DNA of 64,000 bases from Bacteroidaceae bacterium (GCA_017524545.1 JAFXVN010000028.1:62001-126000), one strand, 5' to 3'. Counted from the stretch's first letter, positions 17,695-25,170 are shown. Notes: generated by a model not told the origin, from the letters alone. Numbers and translations are program-made.

Positions 17695-19062
17695 CTATTC
17701 ATTACTGCGGACTTGAACCGATGCTTGAGCGCCTGCTGTTGCTTTGGTTCTTCGGAATATCATCGCCATCATGAGCATGTCGGAGTAGTCCGGCGATTTG
17801 CCCCCAAGAAGTGCTTTCCACTCGTCTTTCTTGATGACATCCTTCTTTCCAACATCATTGTCAATGTGTGCCTGTTTCAAGGCCCCCAATTCATCCATGA
17901 TATGCTCCCTCTGTTCATCGGTACAGATGACTCGCAACTTTCGAGCGTTGATTAGCTCTGCCAGCTTGAAATAACATTCGGCTCGTAGATTCTGGTATCG
18001 CGGGTCTTGCGGCTTCCAGCCTCCGTGAAACTCCTTGATGCCTTCAAGGTACGACTCCAGGAACGAGCCTACACCATCCGCATCCACTACGGTAAGTGTG
18101 CGTGGTATCTTGTCCTTTATCATCAGCTTCTTCAAGTCCTCCTGTACTTCCCTCGATGGGGAGTATGCCTTGTCTATCGCTATTGTGCATACATTCCCTA
18201 TCCATGAGCCTGCAACAAAACGGTCTCGCCCTTTTGTCGCAATGTCCGCAGAGCAGCTACGACCTCCGACCTGTTCTATATGCTCATTGTGGAAAAGGTC
18301 TATCAAAGCATCGTAGTCAATCATCGATGCAGGGTCATCGTCGTACTCGAAGTTTCCGTAGTACAAACGCTGGATTGTTATCTTGTCTGACCGAAGAAGG
18401 TTATCGATGTAGTCCTGCGTGATATAAGGGTTGTCCTTTGGCAGTGCCTTTATGAATCTTCTGTGCGGTGCAATGTTCCCGTCCTTTGCTGGCTTTACGA
18501 ATTGTGTGTAGTTCCAGCCCTTTGAAGGGTTACAGGAATACATGGCCTTCGGTATGAGGTGCCACTTCGTCCCGTCTGGGTTAGGGCCTTCAAGCAATGA
18601 GAAACGTCCTCGCAATACGTTGATGGCCTTTTCTGATACCTGCTGGCTCTCATCTATGAACATGTCCGTTATGCCGTATGAGCCGAAACGGTCAAAGTTC
18701 GGGTCTTTCGGCTTCTTTGCCAGAGAGCGGAAGTATATCATGGAGCCGTTGGGAAAGAAAGCGGAGTTTGTCATGCCGCCTTTATACACCACTTGCTCCG
18801 TGATTCCGAGATAGTCCAATACTTCAAAGAACGTCTTGAGCGTTGTGTCTAACAGATTGACAAGCTGTTCACGGCATATCAGTCCTACAGACTTAGGGTA
18901 TTTCAAGCGATTTGTTATCTGCCAGAAACACCCCAACCAGGTCTTGCCGCTTCTCGCGCCACCGCCATATAATAGCTCGGTGACGCCGTTACCCATGTCT
19001 GTGAGAATCTCGTATGCCTGGAATTGTTTGTCATTCAGCTTCACATCTATCTGCATCGGCAC
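17695..19062 (-). CDS. terL: Terminase large subunit
   Basis: A 455-aa packaging motor and nuclease. Walker A reads GGGARSGKT (about 33-41), and Walker B with the catalytic glutamate reads MFIDESQQ (about 130-137). The C-terminal RNase H-like nuclease shows its three acidic positions in SADIATKGRD, VVDADGVG and SPDYSDML. It translocates DNA into the capsid and cuts the concatemer. It overlaps the small subunit by 32 bp. Confidence 0.95.
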   Translation of the reverse strand: MPMQIDVKLNDKQFQAYEILTDMGNGVTELLYGGGARSGKTWLGCFWQITNRLKYPKSVGLICREQLVNLLDTTLKTFFEVLDYLGITEQVVYKGGMTNSAFFPNGSMIYFRSLAKKPKDPNFDRFGSYGITDMFIDESQQVSEKAINVLRGRFSLLEGPNPDGTKWHLIPKAMYSCNPSKGWNYTQFVKPAKDGNIAPHRRFIKALPKDNPYITQDYIDNLLRSDKITIQRLYYGNFEYDDDPASMIDYDALIDLFHNEHIEQVGGRSCSADIATKGRDRFVAGSWIGNVCTIAIDKAYSPSREVQEDLKKLMIKDKIPRTLTVVDADGVGSFLESYLEGIKEFHGGWKPQDPRYQNLRAECYFKLAELINARKLRVICTDEQREHIMDELGALKQAHIDNDVGKKDVIKKDEWKALLGGKSPDYSDMLMMAMIFRRTKATAGAQASVQVRSNE

Positions 19063-19600
19063 AGCGTTCGTCTCTCATTATGTTGATGATTGGTAGAGTT
19101 GTCCTTATCGCCTGTCCGTCACTGGTCATGTCAACCTTGTCACCCAATCCGAGTGCCCTCATTGTAAGGGTGGCGTTGAAGTCCCCGACGCTGGCCCCGT
19201 CATACTGCTGCATTTCGATGATGTTCTTCGCGCGTGTTATGGCGGTAAAATAATCTTCCTCTTCTTCTGTCCTTCCGTCCCCCTTTTCTTCCAGCGTCTT
19301 GAGCCTCATTTCAAACCATTTCCTGCTTACTCCGAGGTAGGCACAGAGTCCGTACATGGATAGCGGACGGCGTTTGCTTTCACTATCCATGCGTGTCTCT
19401 GTCGGCTTAATCATGTTTCCGTTTTCGTCCTTTTGCGTTTCCTTCCTCGATGCCCTTTTTGCAAGTATTGGGTTTTCCTCGCTCCATTCGACATATTCAA
19501 GGAACTTCTCTTGAAATTCCTTTGCCGTCTCTATGACTCTTGGCCTGCCAAGGGCTTCCTTTGCCAACAGGTAGTATTGGTTTCCTTTCGGTGCTGCCAT
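19031..19600 (-). CDS. terS: Terminase small subunit (DNA-packaging protein)
   Basis: A 189-aa protein just upstream of terL. The N-terminal GNQYYLLAKEALGRPR and YVEWSEENPI stretches and the central YLGVSRKWF helix-turn-helix match small terminase subunits of Bacteroidota phages. It recognises the packaging site and loads the large subunit. Position and 32-bp overlap with terL support the call. Confidence 0.85.
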   Translation of the reverse strand: MAAPKGNQYYLLAKEALGRPRVIETAKEFQEKFLEYVEWSEENPILAKRASRKETQKDENGNMIKPTETRMDSESKRRPLSMYGLCAYLGVSRKWFEMRLKTLEEKGDGRTEEEEDYFTAITRAKNIIEMQQYDGASVGDFNATLTMRALGLGDKVDMTSDGQAIRTTLPIINIMRDERCADADRCEAE

Positions 19601-19603
19601 GAA

Positions 19604-20344
19604 TTATTTCTCCTTTATCGCTATAAGTGCCACGAAGTTTAGGTATCTCCAGAACGTATCTACTTTGTTGAAGCCACTGATGTTAAGCAGCTGCTCGTTC
19701 ATCTTAATGGTGAGCGGCACAAGTGAGCCTTCAAGGCTTTTACGCTTGGTCTTTATCTGTTCCTCCGTGTACTGGTTCTCACGCTTGATGTCGTAGTATT
19801 CCTTCACCAGCACTTGGTCAATGTCATCACTGTTTCCCATGACCTTCTCCACCAGAACAAGTGCGCCGCCCGGCTCCAATGACTCATAGATGTTCTTGAA
19901 GATAAACTGGCGGTACTCTATCGGCGTAAACTGAATGGTCAGACAGGACAGGATTAGTGAGCACCCCTTCACTGGTAGCTTCTCTCGCAGGTCGCTGTAC
20001 TTCACATTCACATAGCCTTCCTGTATCTCCTTCGCGTACTTCTCACGGCACTTCGCTATCATCGGCTCACTGACATCTGTCAGTACAAAGTTGCATTTAG
20101 GCCCGAAGTTCTTTATCAGCAGCTCCGACGATATGCCTGTTGAACAACCGATGTCAAGTACATTTGTCCCTTCCTTAACGAAGTTCCTTGCCATACGGTA
20201 CACGAGTTCCCTCATGCTCTCATAACCAGGAATGGAACGTGACAGCATGTTTGGGAATACATCTGTCACTTCTTTGTTGAACTGCCACTGTTCCTTTGGA
20301 ACGTAGCTATCTTTTCCTTCTTGTATGTTCTTTCTGTCGCTCAT
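19604..20344 (-). CDS. cmoA: CmoA-like carboxy-S-adenosylmethionine synthase
   Basis: A 246-aa class I SAM enzyme that follows bacterial CmoA along its whole length. It has the VFPNMLSRSIPGY block (29-41, in E. coli VFPDMIQRSVPGY), SAM motif LDIGCSTG (63-70), the LEPGGALVLVEK strand (156-167), the YYDIKRENQYTEEQI region and K200-R201, the position of the arginine that in E. coli binds the carboxylate of carboxy-SAM. CmoA converts SAM plus prephenate to carboxy-SAM plus phenylpyruvate; CmoB then carboxymethylates uridine 34 of tRNA. No cmoB is visible. The gene lies between a HAD gene (ATGA overlap) and terS, an unusual place for a tRNA-modification enzyme. The reaction is inferred from family membership. 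Confidence 0.82.
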   Translation of the reverse strand: MSDRKNIQEGKDSYVPKEQWQFNKEVTDVFPNMLSRSIPGYESMRELVYRMARNFVKEGTNVLDIGCSTGISSELLIKNFGPKCNFVLTDVSEPMIAKCREKYAKEIQEGYVNVKYSDLREKLPVKGCSLILSCLTIQFTPIEYRQFIFKNIYESLEPGGALVLVEKVMGNSDDIDQVLVKEYYDIKRENQYTEEQIKTKRKSLEGSLVPLTIKMNEQLLNISGFNKVDTFWRYLNFVALIAIKEK

Positions 20345-20826
20345 TGTGCAAATAGGTCTAATTCTAACTGTGCTGGGTCGTGATTCATTTTCAGAACTAT
20401 CTCGGGGAAACGCTGTATGAACTTGTCATAAGGTTCTGCTGGGATTCCGTAACGGTAGTACATGGCTCTCGTTCTTGGATTGCTCTCTACAGCGAAATAG
20501 CTCTTTCCATCCCTTCCGTACTTCGGAAACACAAAACGCTGGAGAATACTCTCCTTTATGGATGGCGGTTCAAGGCCAAGGTCATTGAAATATGCCTCCA
20601 TTGGCTCCCAGCCCGTCTTTCTCTTGATGTTCTCCAGAGACTGGTTACCTTGGAACGAAGGACGTGCTGTGATTATGATGACACGGTTCCCCTTGATGGC
20701 CTCCACAAGGTCCTTACGGTATTCCTCTGCACGAAGCCTCGATGTGAAGGGACGTATCATGCGAGTCTTTTCCTGGTTACTGACCAGCGTATAGTTCAAA
20801 TCCAAGAGGATTATTCTATCTTTCAT
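20341..20826 (-). CDS. HAD-like phosphatase/kinase-phosphatase domain protein
   Basis: A 161-aa protein with HAD-type landmarks: LLDLNYTLV near the N-terminus (motif I, with Asn in place of the second Asp), IITARP (motif II) and YFAVESNPRTRAMY (near motif III/IV). The change of the usual general acid Asp to Asn makes phosphatase activity doubtful unless another residue replaces it. It is the first gene behind promoter C and is coupled by ATGA to the CmoA-like gene. A role in nucleotide or DNA-end processing is inferred from the neighbours. Confidence 0.65.
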   Translation of the reverse strand: MKDRIILLDLNYTLVSNQEKTRMIRPFTSRLRAEEYRKDLVEAIKGNRVIIITARPSFQGNQSLENIKRKTGWEPMEAYFNDLGLEPPSIKESILQRFVFPKYGRDGKSYFAVESNPRTRAMYYRYGIPAEPYDKFIQRFPEIVLKMNHDPAQLELDLFAQ

Positions 20827-20843
20827 GAGCTTTCTTTTTTCTT

Positions 20844-20875
20844 CAAAGGTACAAAAAAATTATCAAATATGCAAG
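20844..20875 (-). promoter_or_regulatory. Phage promoter C, leftward
   Basis: On the minus strand CTTG (20872-20875, one mismatch to TTTG), 20-bp spacer, TACCTTTG (20844-20851). The spacer includes TTATCAAATATGCAAG (20860-20875 on the plus strand), the same element as at other phage promoters. It precedes the HAD gene at 20826 and so probably drives HAD, CmoA, terminase and later genes. Confidence 0.75.
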
Positions 20876-20892
20876 CTTTTTGCCTGTTTATT

Positions 20893-22428
20893 TCACTGAA
20901 TTTCAACACCTAAACGCTTGCCAAATGCAGTCTTCGCTTCCTCCACAAGACCTGCACGTGTTCCGTCTGGATAGGGTAGGTCAAATTCAAACTCGATGGC
21001 CTTGCGTAGCCTCTCCATGTATTCTGCATTGTTCACGTCCAGTCGCGTACCCCTGCACTCCATATAGACAAAGCCGTCTATGGTGTCAAGGCGGTATATC
21101 TCGCCGTAAACAGGATTGAAGATGTCGAATATCTCACGGTTCGTATGGTACTTCTGCACCTTCGGCAGCTTGGAGAAGTCCCCAAGCACCACATTTGGCT
21201 CGTAGTCGATATTGAAAGCAATCTGACCAGCAGCCGTCTTGCTCTGAACATTCGAGGATATGGCGGCGTTGTTCCCGACATTCACACCCTGCGTCCAGCA
21301 TACACATATTGTCTCAGGACTTGACAGGGCAGAACAGATAGTAGCTATTGCCATACGGTCTGCCATGAACGGTACAGAGTTGAACACCGACGATATGAAG
21401 ATAGCGCTGAACTTGCGTCCGTCCGCTATCTCTGCAAGGAACTTCCTGTCTATCTTCAGCGACTCGCTCTTGCTGATTTCCTCGCCAGTAGCGATGAAGT
21501 ACGGCTCAAATGCAGAGCATTGTATGCCGCTCTCTCGCAGGATTCGGGTATTGTTAAGCTTTCCTGCACCAAAGTCAATGATGCTTGAGCCGAAACGGTT
21601 TACCCATTCCTCTTTCTTCTTGCCTTCAAGAATCATGGTGTCCTCACAGTGCAAGCGAGGCCATACGCCTTTGTAGAAGCCACAGCCCAAACCACCAGCC
21701 CTTGTGTTACGGCTCCGCATGAATGAGTTGTGCCGCAGCGTGTCCGCGTATCGGTTCTGGATGTCAAAGTCCATTGTCAGATAGTTCAACATCAGATTGG
21801 CAAACTGGGCCTGTGCATTCGTGATTCTACAGATTGGTATTGGGCGGATTTTCCGCTCTGCATAAAAGCTGACACGCCCGATGCCGTTCACTACATTGTC
21901 ATCTTCATCCACGACAGTAGGCAGCTCAATCTTCTTGCGGTTAAGGGAGCCATACATGTTTGTGGCATACTGATTGATTTTTGAAGCGTTCTTCTTCAGC
22001 AACTCGTAACTGTCACCGACCTTCGTATGCATACACGGATAGAACTCTTCCGTGTCCGGCTTGAGGTCTGGAAGGCTCTTTGCCATTTCCTCCACATCGA
22101 ACTTGCTGATATAGTTCTTCACCGTCTCGCAGGTGTCAGAACGCTTCAAGTCATTTGTGGCACGGTTAAACACGATGTTCAGACTCTTGCGCTCGTCAAG
22201 TGTCATTCGCGGGATGATGAGGATTGGAACTCTCTTCACGCCCATTCTTGAAGCCACATAGCTTCTCTGGTGGCCGGAGATTATTTCGCCTCCCTGGTCC
22301 ACAACGATTGGGGAAACAAAACCGAGCTTCCGCAAGGACAGCTCCAGCATGTCAAGACGCTTCGGGTCTGACTTTCTCGGGTTGTATGTTGATGCATGGA
22401 TTTTATCCAGCGCTACCATCTGTATCAT
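20893..22428 (-). CDS. ParB-like domain fused to a methyltransferase-like domain
   Basis: A 511-aa protein. Residues 1-100 are a ParB/Srx-type domain with YNPRK (15-19) and GHQR (52-55). Residues about 130-260 are unrecognised and Arg-rich. From about 280 a Rossmann-like methyltransferase fold is suggested by IIDFGAGKLNN (283-293, a variant motif I) followed by the acidic E308 after the next strand. The family of the C-terminal domain is not certain. It is coupled by an ATGA overlap to the upstream ParB-like gene and followed by promoter C. In phages, ParB-domain proteins next to methyltransferases are often part of DNA-modification cassettes. Here it is the most obvious candidate partner of the CmoA-like enzyme, by position only. 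Confidence 0.7.
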   Translation of the reverse strand: MIQMVALDKIHASTYNPRKSDPKRLDMLELSLRKLGFVSPIVVDQGGEIISGHQRSYVASRMGVKRVPILIIPRMTLDERKSLNIVFNRATNDLKRSDTCETVKNYISKFDVEEMAKSLPDLKPDTEEFYPCMHTKVGDSYELLKKNASKINQYATNMYGSLNRKKIELPTVVDEDDNVVNGIGRVSFYAERKIRPIPICRITNAQAQFANLMLNYLTMDFDIQNRYADTLRHNSFMRSRNTRAGGLGCGFYKGVWPRLHCEDTMILEGKKKEEWVNRFGSSIIDFGAGKLNNTRILRESGIQCSAFEPYFIATGEEISKSESLKIDRKFLAEIADGRKFSAIFISSVFNSVPFMADRMAIATICSALSSPETICVCWTQGVNVGNNAAISSNVQSKTAAGQIAFNIDYEPNVVLGDFSKLPKVQKYHTNREIFDIFNPVYGEIYRLDTIDGFVYMECRGTRLDVNNAEYMERLRKAIEFEFDLPYPDGTRAGLVEEAKTAFGKRLGVEIQ

Positions 22429-23078
22429 TCTGCAATAAATCTACGTTTTAGTTCTTCACTGATTTCTTTCTCCGAGAAGATTCCGGCTTCTATGATGCCC
22501 TGCTCCATTTTTGCAAACTCGTCTGCAGGAATAGAGAAGCGGACTCCAGCAATGGCAACTACACAAGCTGCCGATCCTGTACGGAGCTTGATGCCTGCAT
22601 CCATTTCGTCGGCCTTGCTTCCGTCCACACCCAGGTTGTCATTGTTCTTTAGGAACTCGGCAATATCGCTTTCCTCAAATCCAAGGTCAAGGGCGTTCCA
22701 TTCGTCGCCTATCTCCTTTAAGACATCTGCCAGCTTCTTTGTGTCCCACTTGCCCTTGATTTTGTTGAGGGCTATATTGAAGGCCTTTTCCCTTGCCTCG
22801 TCCTCGATGTGAACGATTGACACCTCCACTTCCTCCGTACCGATGTCATGGAGCACGTTCAAACGCTGGTGGCCGGAGATAAGGCGGTTGTTCACCTCGT
22901 TCACGACCATAGGCTCCACATACCCGAACTCTTCAATACTGTTCTTGAGGTTGTCGTACTTCTTGCTGCCTCTCTTCATCACCTTTCGGGGATTGTAGAA
23001 GGCTTCCTCAATATCGCTAATCTTGAGCGTCCGAATCGTCATCGGCTGCATCTGTGTGTTCTTTCCAGTCTTTGCCAT
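22425..23078 (-). CDS. ParB-like protein 2
   Basis: A 217-aa protein whose N-terminal half is a ParB/Srx domain: YNPRK at about 28-32 and ISGHQRLNVL at about 67-76. The C-terminal half is a short helical domain. Its start lies 61 bp inside the upstream ParB-like gene; the in-frame ATG codons at 23051 and 23042 are alternatives. It shares the domain order of its neighbour, indicating a duplicated gene. No partner ParA or centromere-like repeat is seen next to it, so plasmid-style partition is not implied. Confidence 0.8.
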   Translation of the reverse strand: MAKTGKNTQMQPMTIRTLKISDIEEAFYNPRKVMKRGSKKYDNLKNSIEEFGYVEPMVVNEVNNRLISGHQRLNVLHDIGTEEVEVSIVHIEDEAREKAFNIALNKIKGKWDTKKLADVLKEIGDEWNALDLGFEESDIAEFLKNNDNLGVDGSKADEMDAGIKLRTGSAACVVAIAGVRFSIPADEFAKMEQGIIEAGIFSEKEISEELKRRFIAE

Positions 23079-23691
23079 AGAGCAATCGCAGTTTGATTTC
23101 TTTCTCCACCTTTTCCTTTACGAAGCCATTGCGGTAGCGGATATCACCCATGACTTCCTCCATTTTGGATTTCTCCATCGAGAAACGGTACTTGCCGACC
23201 ATGGCAACAACCTCCGTTTCCTCTGGCTTTTCATCTTCACCAGAGAAAGGATTATCTGCCTCGTCGCCAAAAAGGTTCTCGGCGTTCATTTCAGCAGGAA
23301 ACATCTTATCCACCTCTGACTTCGTAAAGCCGAGCGTGATTGGGTCTATTCCTGCTTCCTTGATTTCTGCCATGACATTTGTCAGAGCCTTGTTGTCAAA
23401 GTCACCGTCTATACGACTGAGGGCGAGATTCAGAGCCTTCTCTTTCTTCTCGTCCATATCTACCAGGCTTACCTCCACCTCCTTATATCCGAGGTCACGG
23501 AGTACCTTCAGGCGTTGATGGCCGTTCACGAGATTTCCAGTCCGCTTGTTCATGATTAGCGGAACTACAAGGCCGAACATCTGAATGGTACTCTTGATGT
23601 CCTGGTACTCCTTATCTGCTTCCTGCAAGTCCTTTCTCGGATTGTAGTCGGCAGGCGTGAGTTCTTCAAGTTTCTTGATTACAATTTCCAT
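23017..23691 (-). CDS. ParB-like protein 1
   Basis: A ParB/Srx-domain protein of 224 aa from the ATG at 23689-23691. An upstream in-frame ATG at 23730 would overlap the regulator gene, and the internal start has a better leader (AAGAGAT). YNPRK and VNGHQRLKVL mark the domain, followed by the DGDFDNKAL stretch shared with ParB-like protein 2. The acidic tail ends in DDDSDAQD. It is first of three tandem ParB-like genes, which may derive from one ancestor. Confidence 0.8.
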   Translation of the reverse strand: MEIVIKKLEELTPADYNPRKDLQEADKEYQDIKSTIQMFGLVVPLIMNKRTGNLVNGHQRLKVLRDLGYKEVEVSLVDMDEKKEKALNLALSRIDGDFDNKALTNVMAEIKEAGIDPITLGFTKSEVDKMFPAEMNAENLFGDEADNPFSGEDEKPEETEVVAMVGKYRFSMEKSKMEEVMGDIRYRNGFVKEKVEKEIKLRLLYGKDWKEHTDAADDDSDAQD

Positions 23692-23701
23692 ATCTCTTAC
23701 T

Positions 23702-24103
23702 TTAGTTTTTCTTGAACGGAACAATGTCAAGCCCGAGGGCCTGCATCATCTTTCCCAGATTCTTCGAGGAAGTGACAGACCTTCCAGTTATGAAACTGGA
23801 GATTGTGCTTCTGTTCACCCCTGCAGCAGCTTCCACCTCTACAAGCTTTAGACCTCCCTGCTTCACTCTCTCACGGAAAATTTCACTCATGCTCTCCACT
23901 GGTGAGCTGGTGGACTCCGTTCCCTGCGGTGCCACAGACAGACGCAGGTACTTCATCACTGCCACAAGGTCCTTATAAGGCATTGTCCGCTTGCCTCTGA
24001 TAAATGCGTTGAAGTTCGGTAGTGTCAGTGACAAGTCGTTGCAAAGCATGACTTGATTCACTCCACGTTTCAACATTTGTTGGTAAATTCTTTCTCTTAT
24101 CAT
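23702..24103 (-). CDS. Double helix-turn-helix (XRE-like) regulator
   Basis: A 133-aa protein with two XRE-type HTH units. The first is about residues 3-52 (QVMLCNDLSLTLPNFNAFIRG), and the second about 72-128 (LVEVEAAAGVNRSTISSFI). A longer frame starts at 24154, but that ATG lies inside the -33 element of its own promoter (24124-24155), so it cannot be transcribed; the ATG at 24101-24103 lies about 14 nt after the predicted start site. The gene is divergent from a candidate small RNA with an inverted repeat (24160-24175) between the promoters, the usual place for an autoregulatory operator. Likely a phage repressor or activator. Confidence 0.8.
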   Translation of the reverse strand: MIRERIYQQMLKRGVNQVMLCNDLSLTLPNFNAFIRGKRTMPYKDLVAVMKYLRLSVAPQGTESTSSPVESMSEIFRERVKQGGLKLVEVEAAAGVNRSTISSFITGRSVTSSKNLGKMMQALGLDIVPFKKN

Positions 24104-24123
24104 TTCTACAAGTTTTGTCGCTG

Positions 24124-24155
24124 CAAAAATAATCATTTTCCCGAAATTTGCCAAA
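24124..24155 (-). promoter_or_regulatory. Promoter of the double-HTH regulator, leftward
   Basis: On the minus strand TTTG (24152-24155), 20 bp, TATTTTTG (24124-24131). The predicted start near 24117 leaves a leader of about 14 nt before the ATG at 24103. Confidence 0.75.
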
Positions 24156-24159
24156 TATA

Positions 24160-24175
24160 TGATAAGTTATTATCA
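24160..24175. promoter_or_regulatory. Inverted-repeat operator candidate
   Basis: TGATAA (24160-24165) and TTATCA (24170-24175) form a perfect 6-bp inverted repeat with a 4-bp spacer. It lies between the divergent promoters at 24124-24155 and 24190-24221. The TTATCA half-site is also the core of the element found in the other phage promoters, so the adjacent double-HTH protein is a candidate binder of all of them. Confidence 0.55.
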
Positions 24176-24189
24176 AAATTCATACAAAA

Positions 24190-24221
24190 TTTGGTCATTT
24201 CAACAATTATTCGTACCTTTG
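24190..24221 (+). promoter_or_regulatory. Rightward promoter of the candidate small RNA
   Basis: TTTG (24190-24193), 20 bp, TACCTTTG (24214-24221). The nearest downstream features on the plus strand are a 7-codon frame and an intrinsic terminator, so the product is probably RNA. Confidence 0.7.
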
Positions 24222-24227
24222 CAATAC

Positions 24228-24350
24228 GGATAGATTCATTTTTTACTATTTCAATCTACCTGTCAAGGTTCATTGTCTTAGTTTTGAATGGTATTTATCT
24301 TATTTGCATAGGAACGGGACTGCTCGCGAGAGTCGTCCCTTCTGCTTTTT
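24228..24350 (+). ncRNA. Candidate phage small RNA, about 120 nt
   Basis: The limits are a strong rightward promoter ending at 24221 and a terminator hairpin at 24316-24339 followed by TTCTGCTTTTT. No frame of useful length lies within it. It runs antisense to the space before the 24375-24755 gene and contains, on the opposite strand, a copy of the AAATAAGATAA leader that follows other phage promoters (24288-24305). It could therefore pair with the leaders of those mRNAs. That pairing is a hypothesis from sequence complementarity. Confidence 0.55.
24316..24350 (+). terminator. Intrinsic terminator of the candidate small RNA
   Basis: GGGAC (24316-24320) pairs with GTCCC (24335-24339), and inside it CTC/GAG (323-325 / 330-332) closes a GCGA tetraloop. 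A T-rich tract follows at 24340-24350. No U-tract exists on the left, so it works rightward only. Confidence 0.7.
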
Positions 24351-24374
24351 ATGCGACATTCTACACTATTCCCC

Positions 24375-24755
24375 TTAATTTGTGTCCTCCACGTTCGGAA
24401 CTTCCATCCAGTGAGTGATTTTCTCTGTCTGCTTTCCGTCCTCTCCGATTGACACAAGCCGTCCGTTTTTCTTCACAATCTTTCCGAAAAAACAGATTCC
24501 ACTCTCCCCTCGGAAAAGCATCCAAGCATCAAGCTTCGGGTATCTCCTCGCCAGCTCGTGCCACATGTTGCGTTTGTATGACTCGGCACCTTTGGCGTAG
24601 GCGACCTCGGCAATCCTCTGCATTGCGTTCTGGACGTTCTCGCTTGCACCTTGCATTGCACAAGCCACCCTCATTTGACGGCCATATTCCTTTGCCTCTT
24701 TGAGAAAGTCCTTCCCAAGAACTCTCTCCACTAATTGTTCTTCCTGTCTCTCCAT
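24375..24755 (-). CDS. Hypothetical phage protein, 126 aa
   Basis: Not recognised. From the ATG at 24753-24755 the protein starts MERQEEQLVERVLGKDF, is helical for about 80 residues and ends with a beta-like GKIVKKNGRLVSIGEDG region. An upstream in-frame ATG at 24803 would place the start inside the preceding small membrane-protein gene, so the internal one is preferred. Last gene before the regulatory region. Confidence 0.6.
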   Translation of the reverse strand: MERQEEQLVERVLGKDFLKEAKEYGRQMRVACAMQGASENVQNAMQRIAEVAYAKGAESYKRNMWHELARRYPKLDAWMLFRGESGICFFGKIVKKNGRLVSIGEDGKQTEKITHWMEVPNVEDTN

Positions 24756-24769
24756 ATCTATGTTTCGTT

Positions 24770-24952
24770 TTACCACAAGAAAATTCCACCAATGACTCCA
24801 CATATTAGAATCGCAACAACAACTATCAAAATCGAGTAAATAGTGTAGAATCCGTATCTGTCACCTTTTTGCAATTTGTATGCCTTCACGATAGCAAATG
24901 CCATTATGACAACCATTGCTGCAATACACAAATTTAATTTAATTTCTATCAT
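24770..24952 (-). CDS. Small two-span membrane protein, 60 aa
   Basis: Hydrophobic segments at about 8-26 and 38-59 flank a short polar loop (KLQKGDRYG). It follows the terminator at 24968-25035. Size and topology fit a phage holin or small inner-membrane effector, but no family is recognised and the endolysin lies 8 kb downstream. Confidence 0.55.
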   Translation of the reverse strand: MIEIKLNLCIAAMVVIMAFAIVKAYKLQKGDRYGFYTIYSILIVVVAILICGVIGGIFLW

Positions 24953-24967
24953 GTTTCGTTACTTTTG

Positions 24968-25035
24968 AAAAACAGGGCGTGGATGCCTATGCTTTTGATT
25001 CCACGAAGTCGTTGCCGTTCCTTCCATCCACGCCC
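24968..25035 (-). terminator. Leftward terminator with an 11-bp stem and a long loop
   Basis: A perfect 11-bp inverted repeat (24975-24985 / 25025-25035) encloses 39 nt and is followed leftward by TGTTTTTC. It lies 13 bp past the stop of the 40-aa gene and ends the operon that carries the DAHP synthase and ACP genes. The long loop is unusual for a plain terminator. Confidence 0.6.
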
Positions 25036-25047
25036 TTCTCTGGATTG

Positions 25048-25170
25048 TCACTGTTTGGGCAGCTCCTTTCCAGAACTTGATGATTCTTTCTTTGTCGGGA
25101 CACACGCCCAGTCAACAACAAAGATGTCTGACTGGTATCTGCTGTTTTGTGCCGTCTGATTGGTTCTCAT
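25048..25170 (-). CDS. Small protein, 40 aa, coupled to the ACP gene
   Basis: The ATG at 25168-25170 overlaps the TGA stop of the acyl carrier protein gene (ATGA), and the frame runs 40 codons to TGA at 25048-25050. The protein has an FVVDWACVP stretch and a Ser/Lys-rich tail. No family is recognised. The overlap and the terminator just after it are the main evidence that it is a gene. Confidence 0.45.
   Translation of the reverse strand: MRTNQTAQNSRYQSDIFVVDWACVPTKKESSSSGKELPKQ

Noticed and set aside
20893..23691. Plasmid-type partition system
   Set aside because: Three ParB-like genes but no ParA and no centromere-like repeats nearby.
24104..24154. N-terminal extension of the double-HTH regulator (start at 24154)
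   Set aside because: The ATG overlaps the -33 box of the gene's own promoter and lies upstream of the predicted transcription start.
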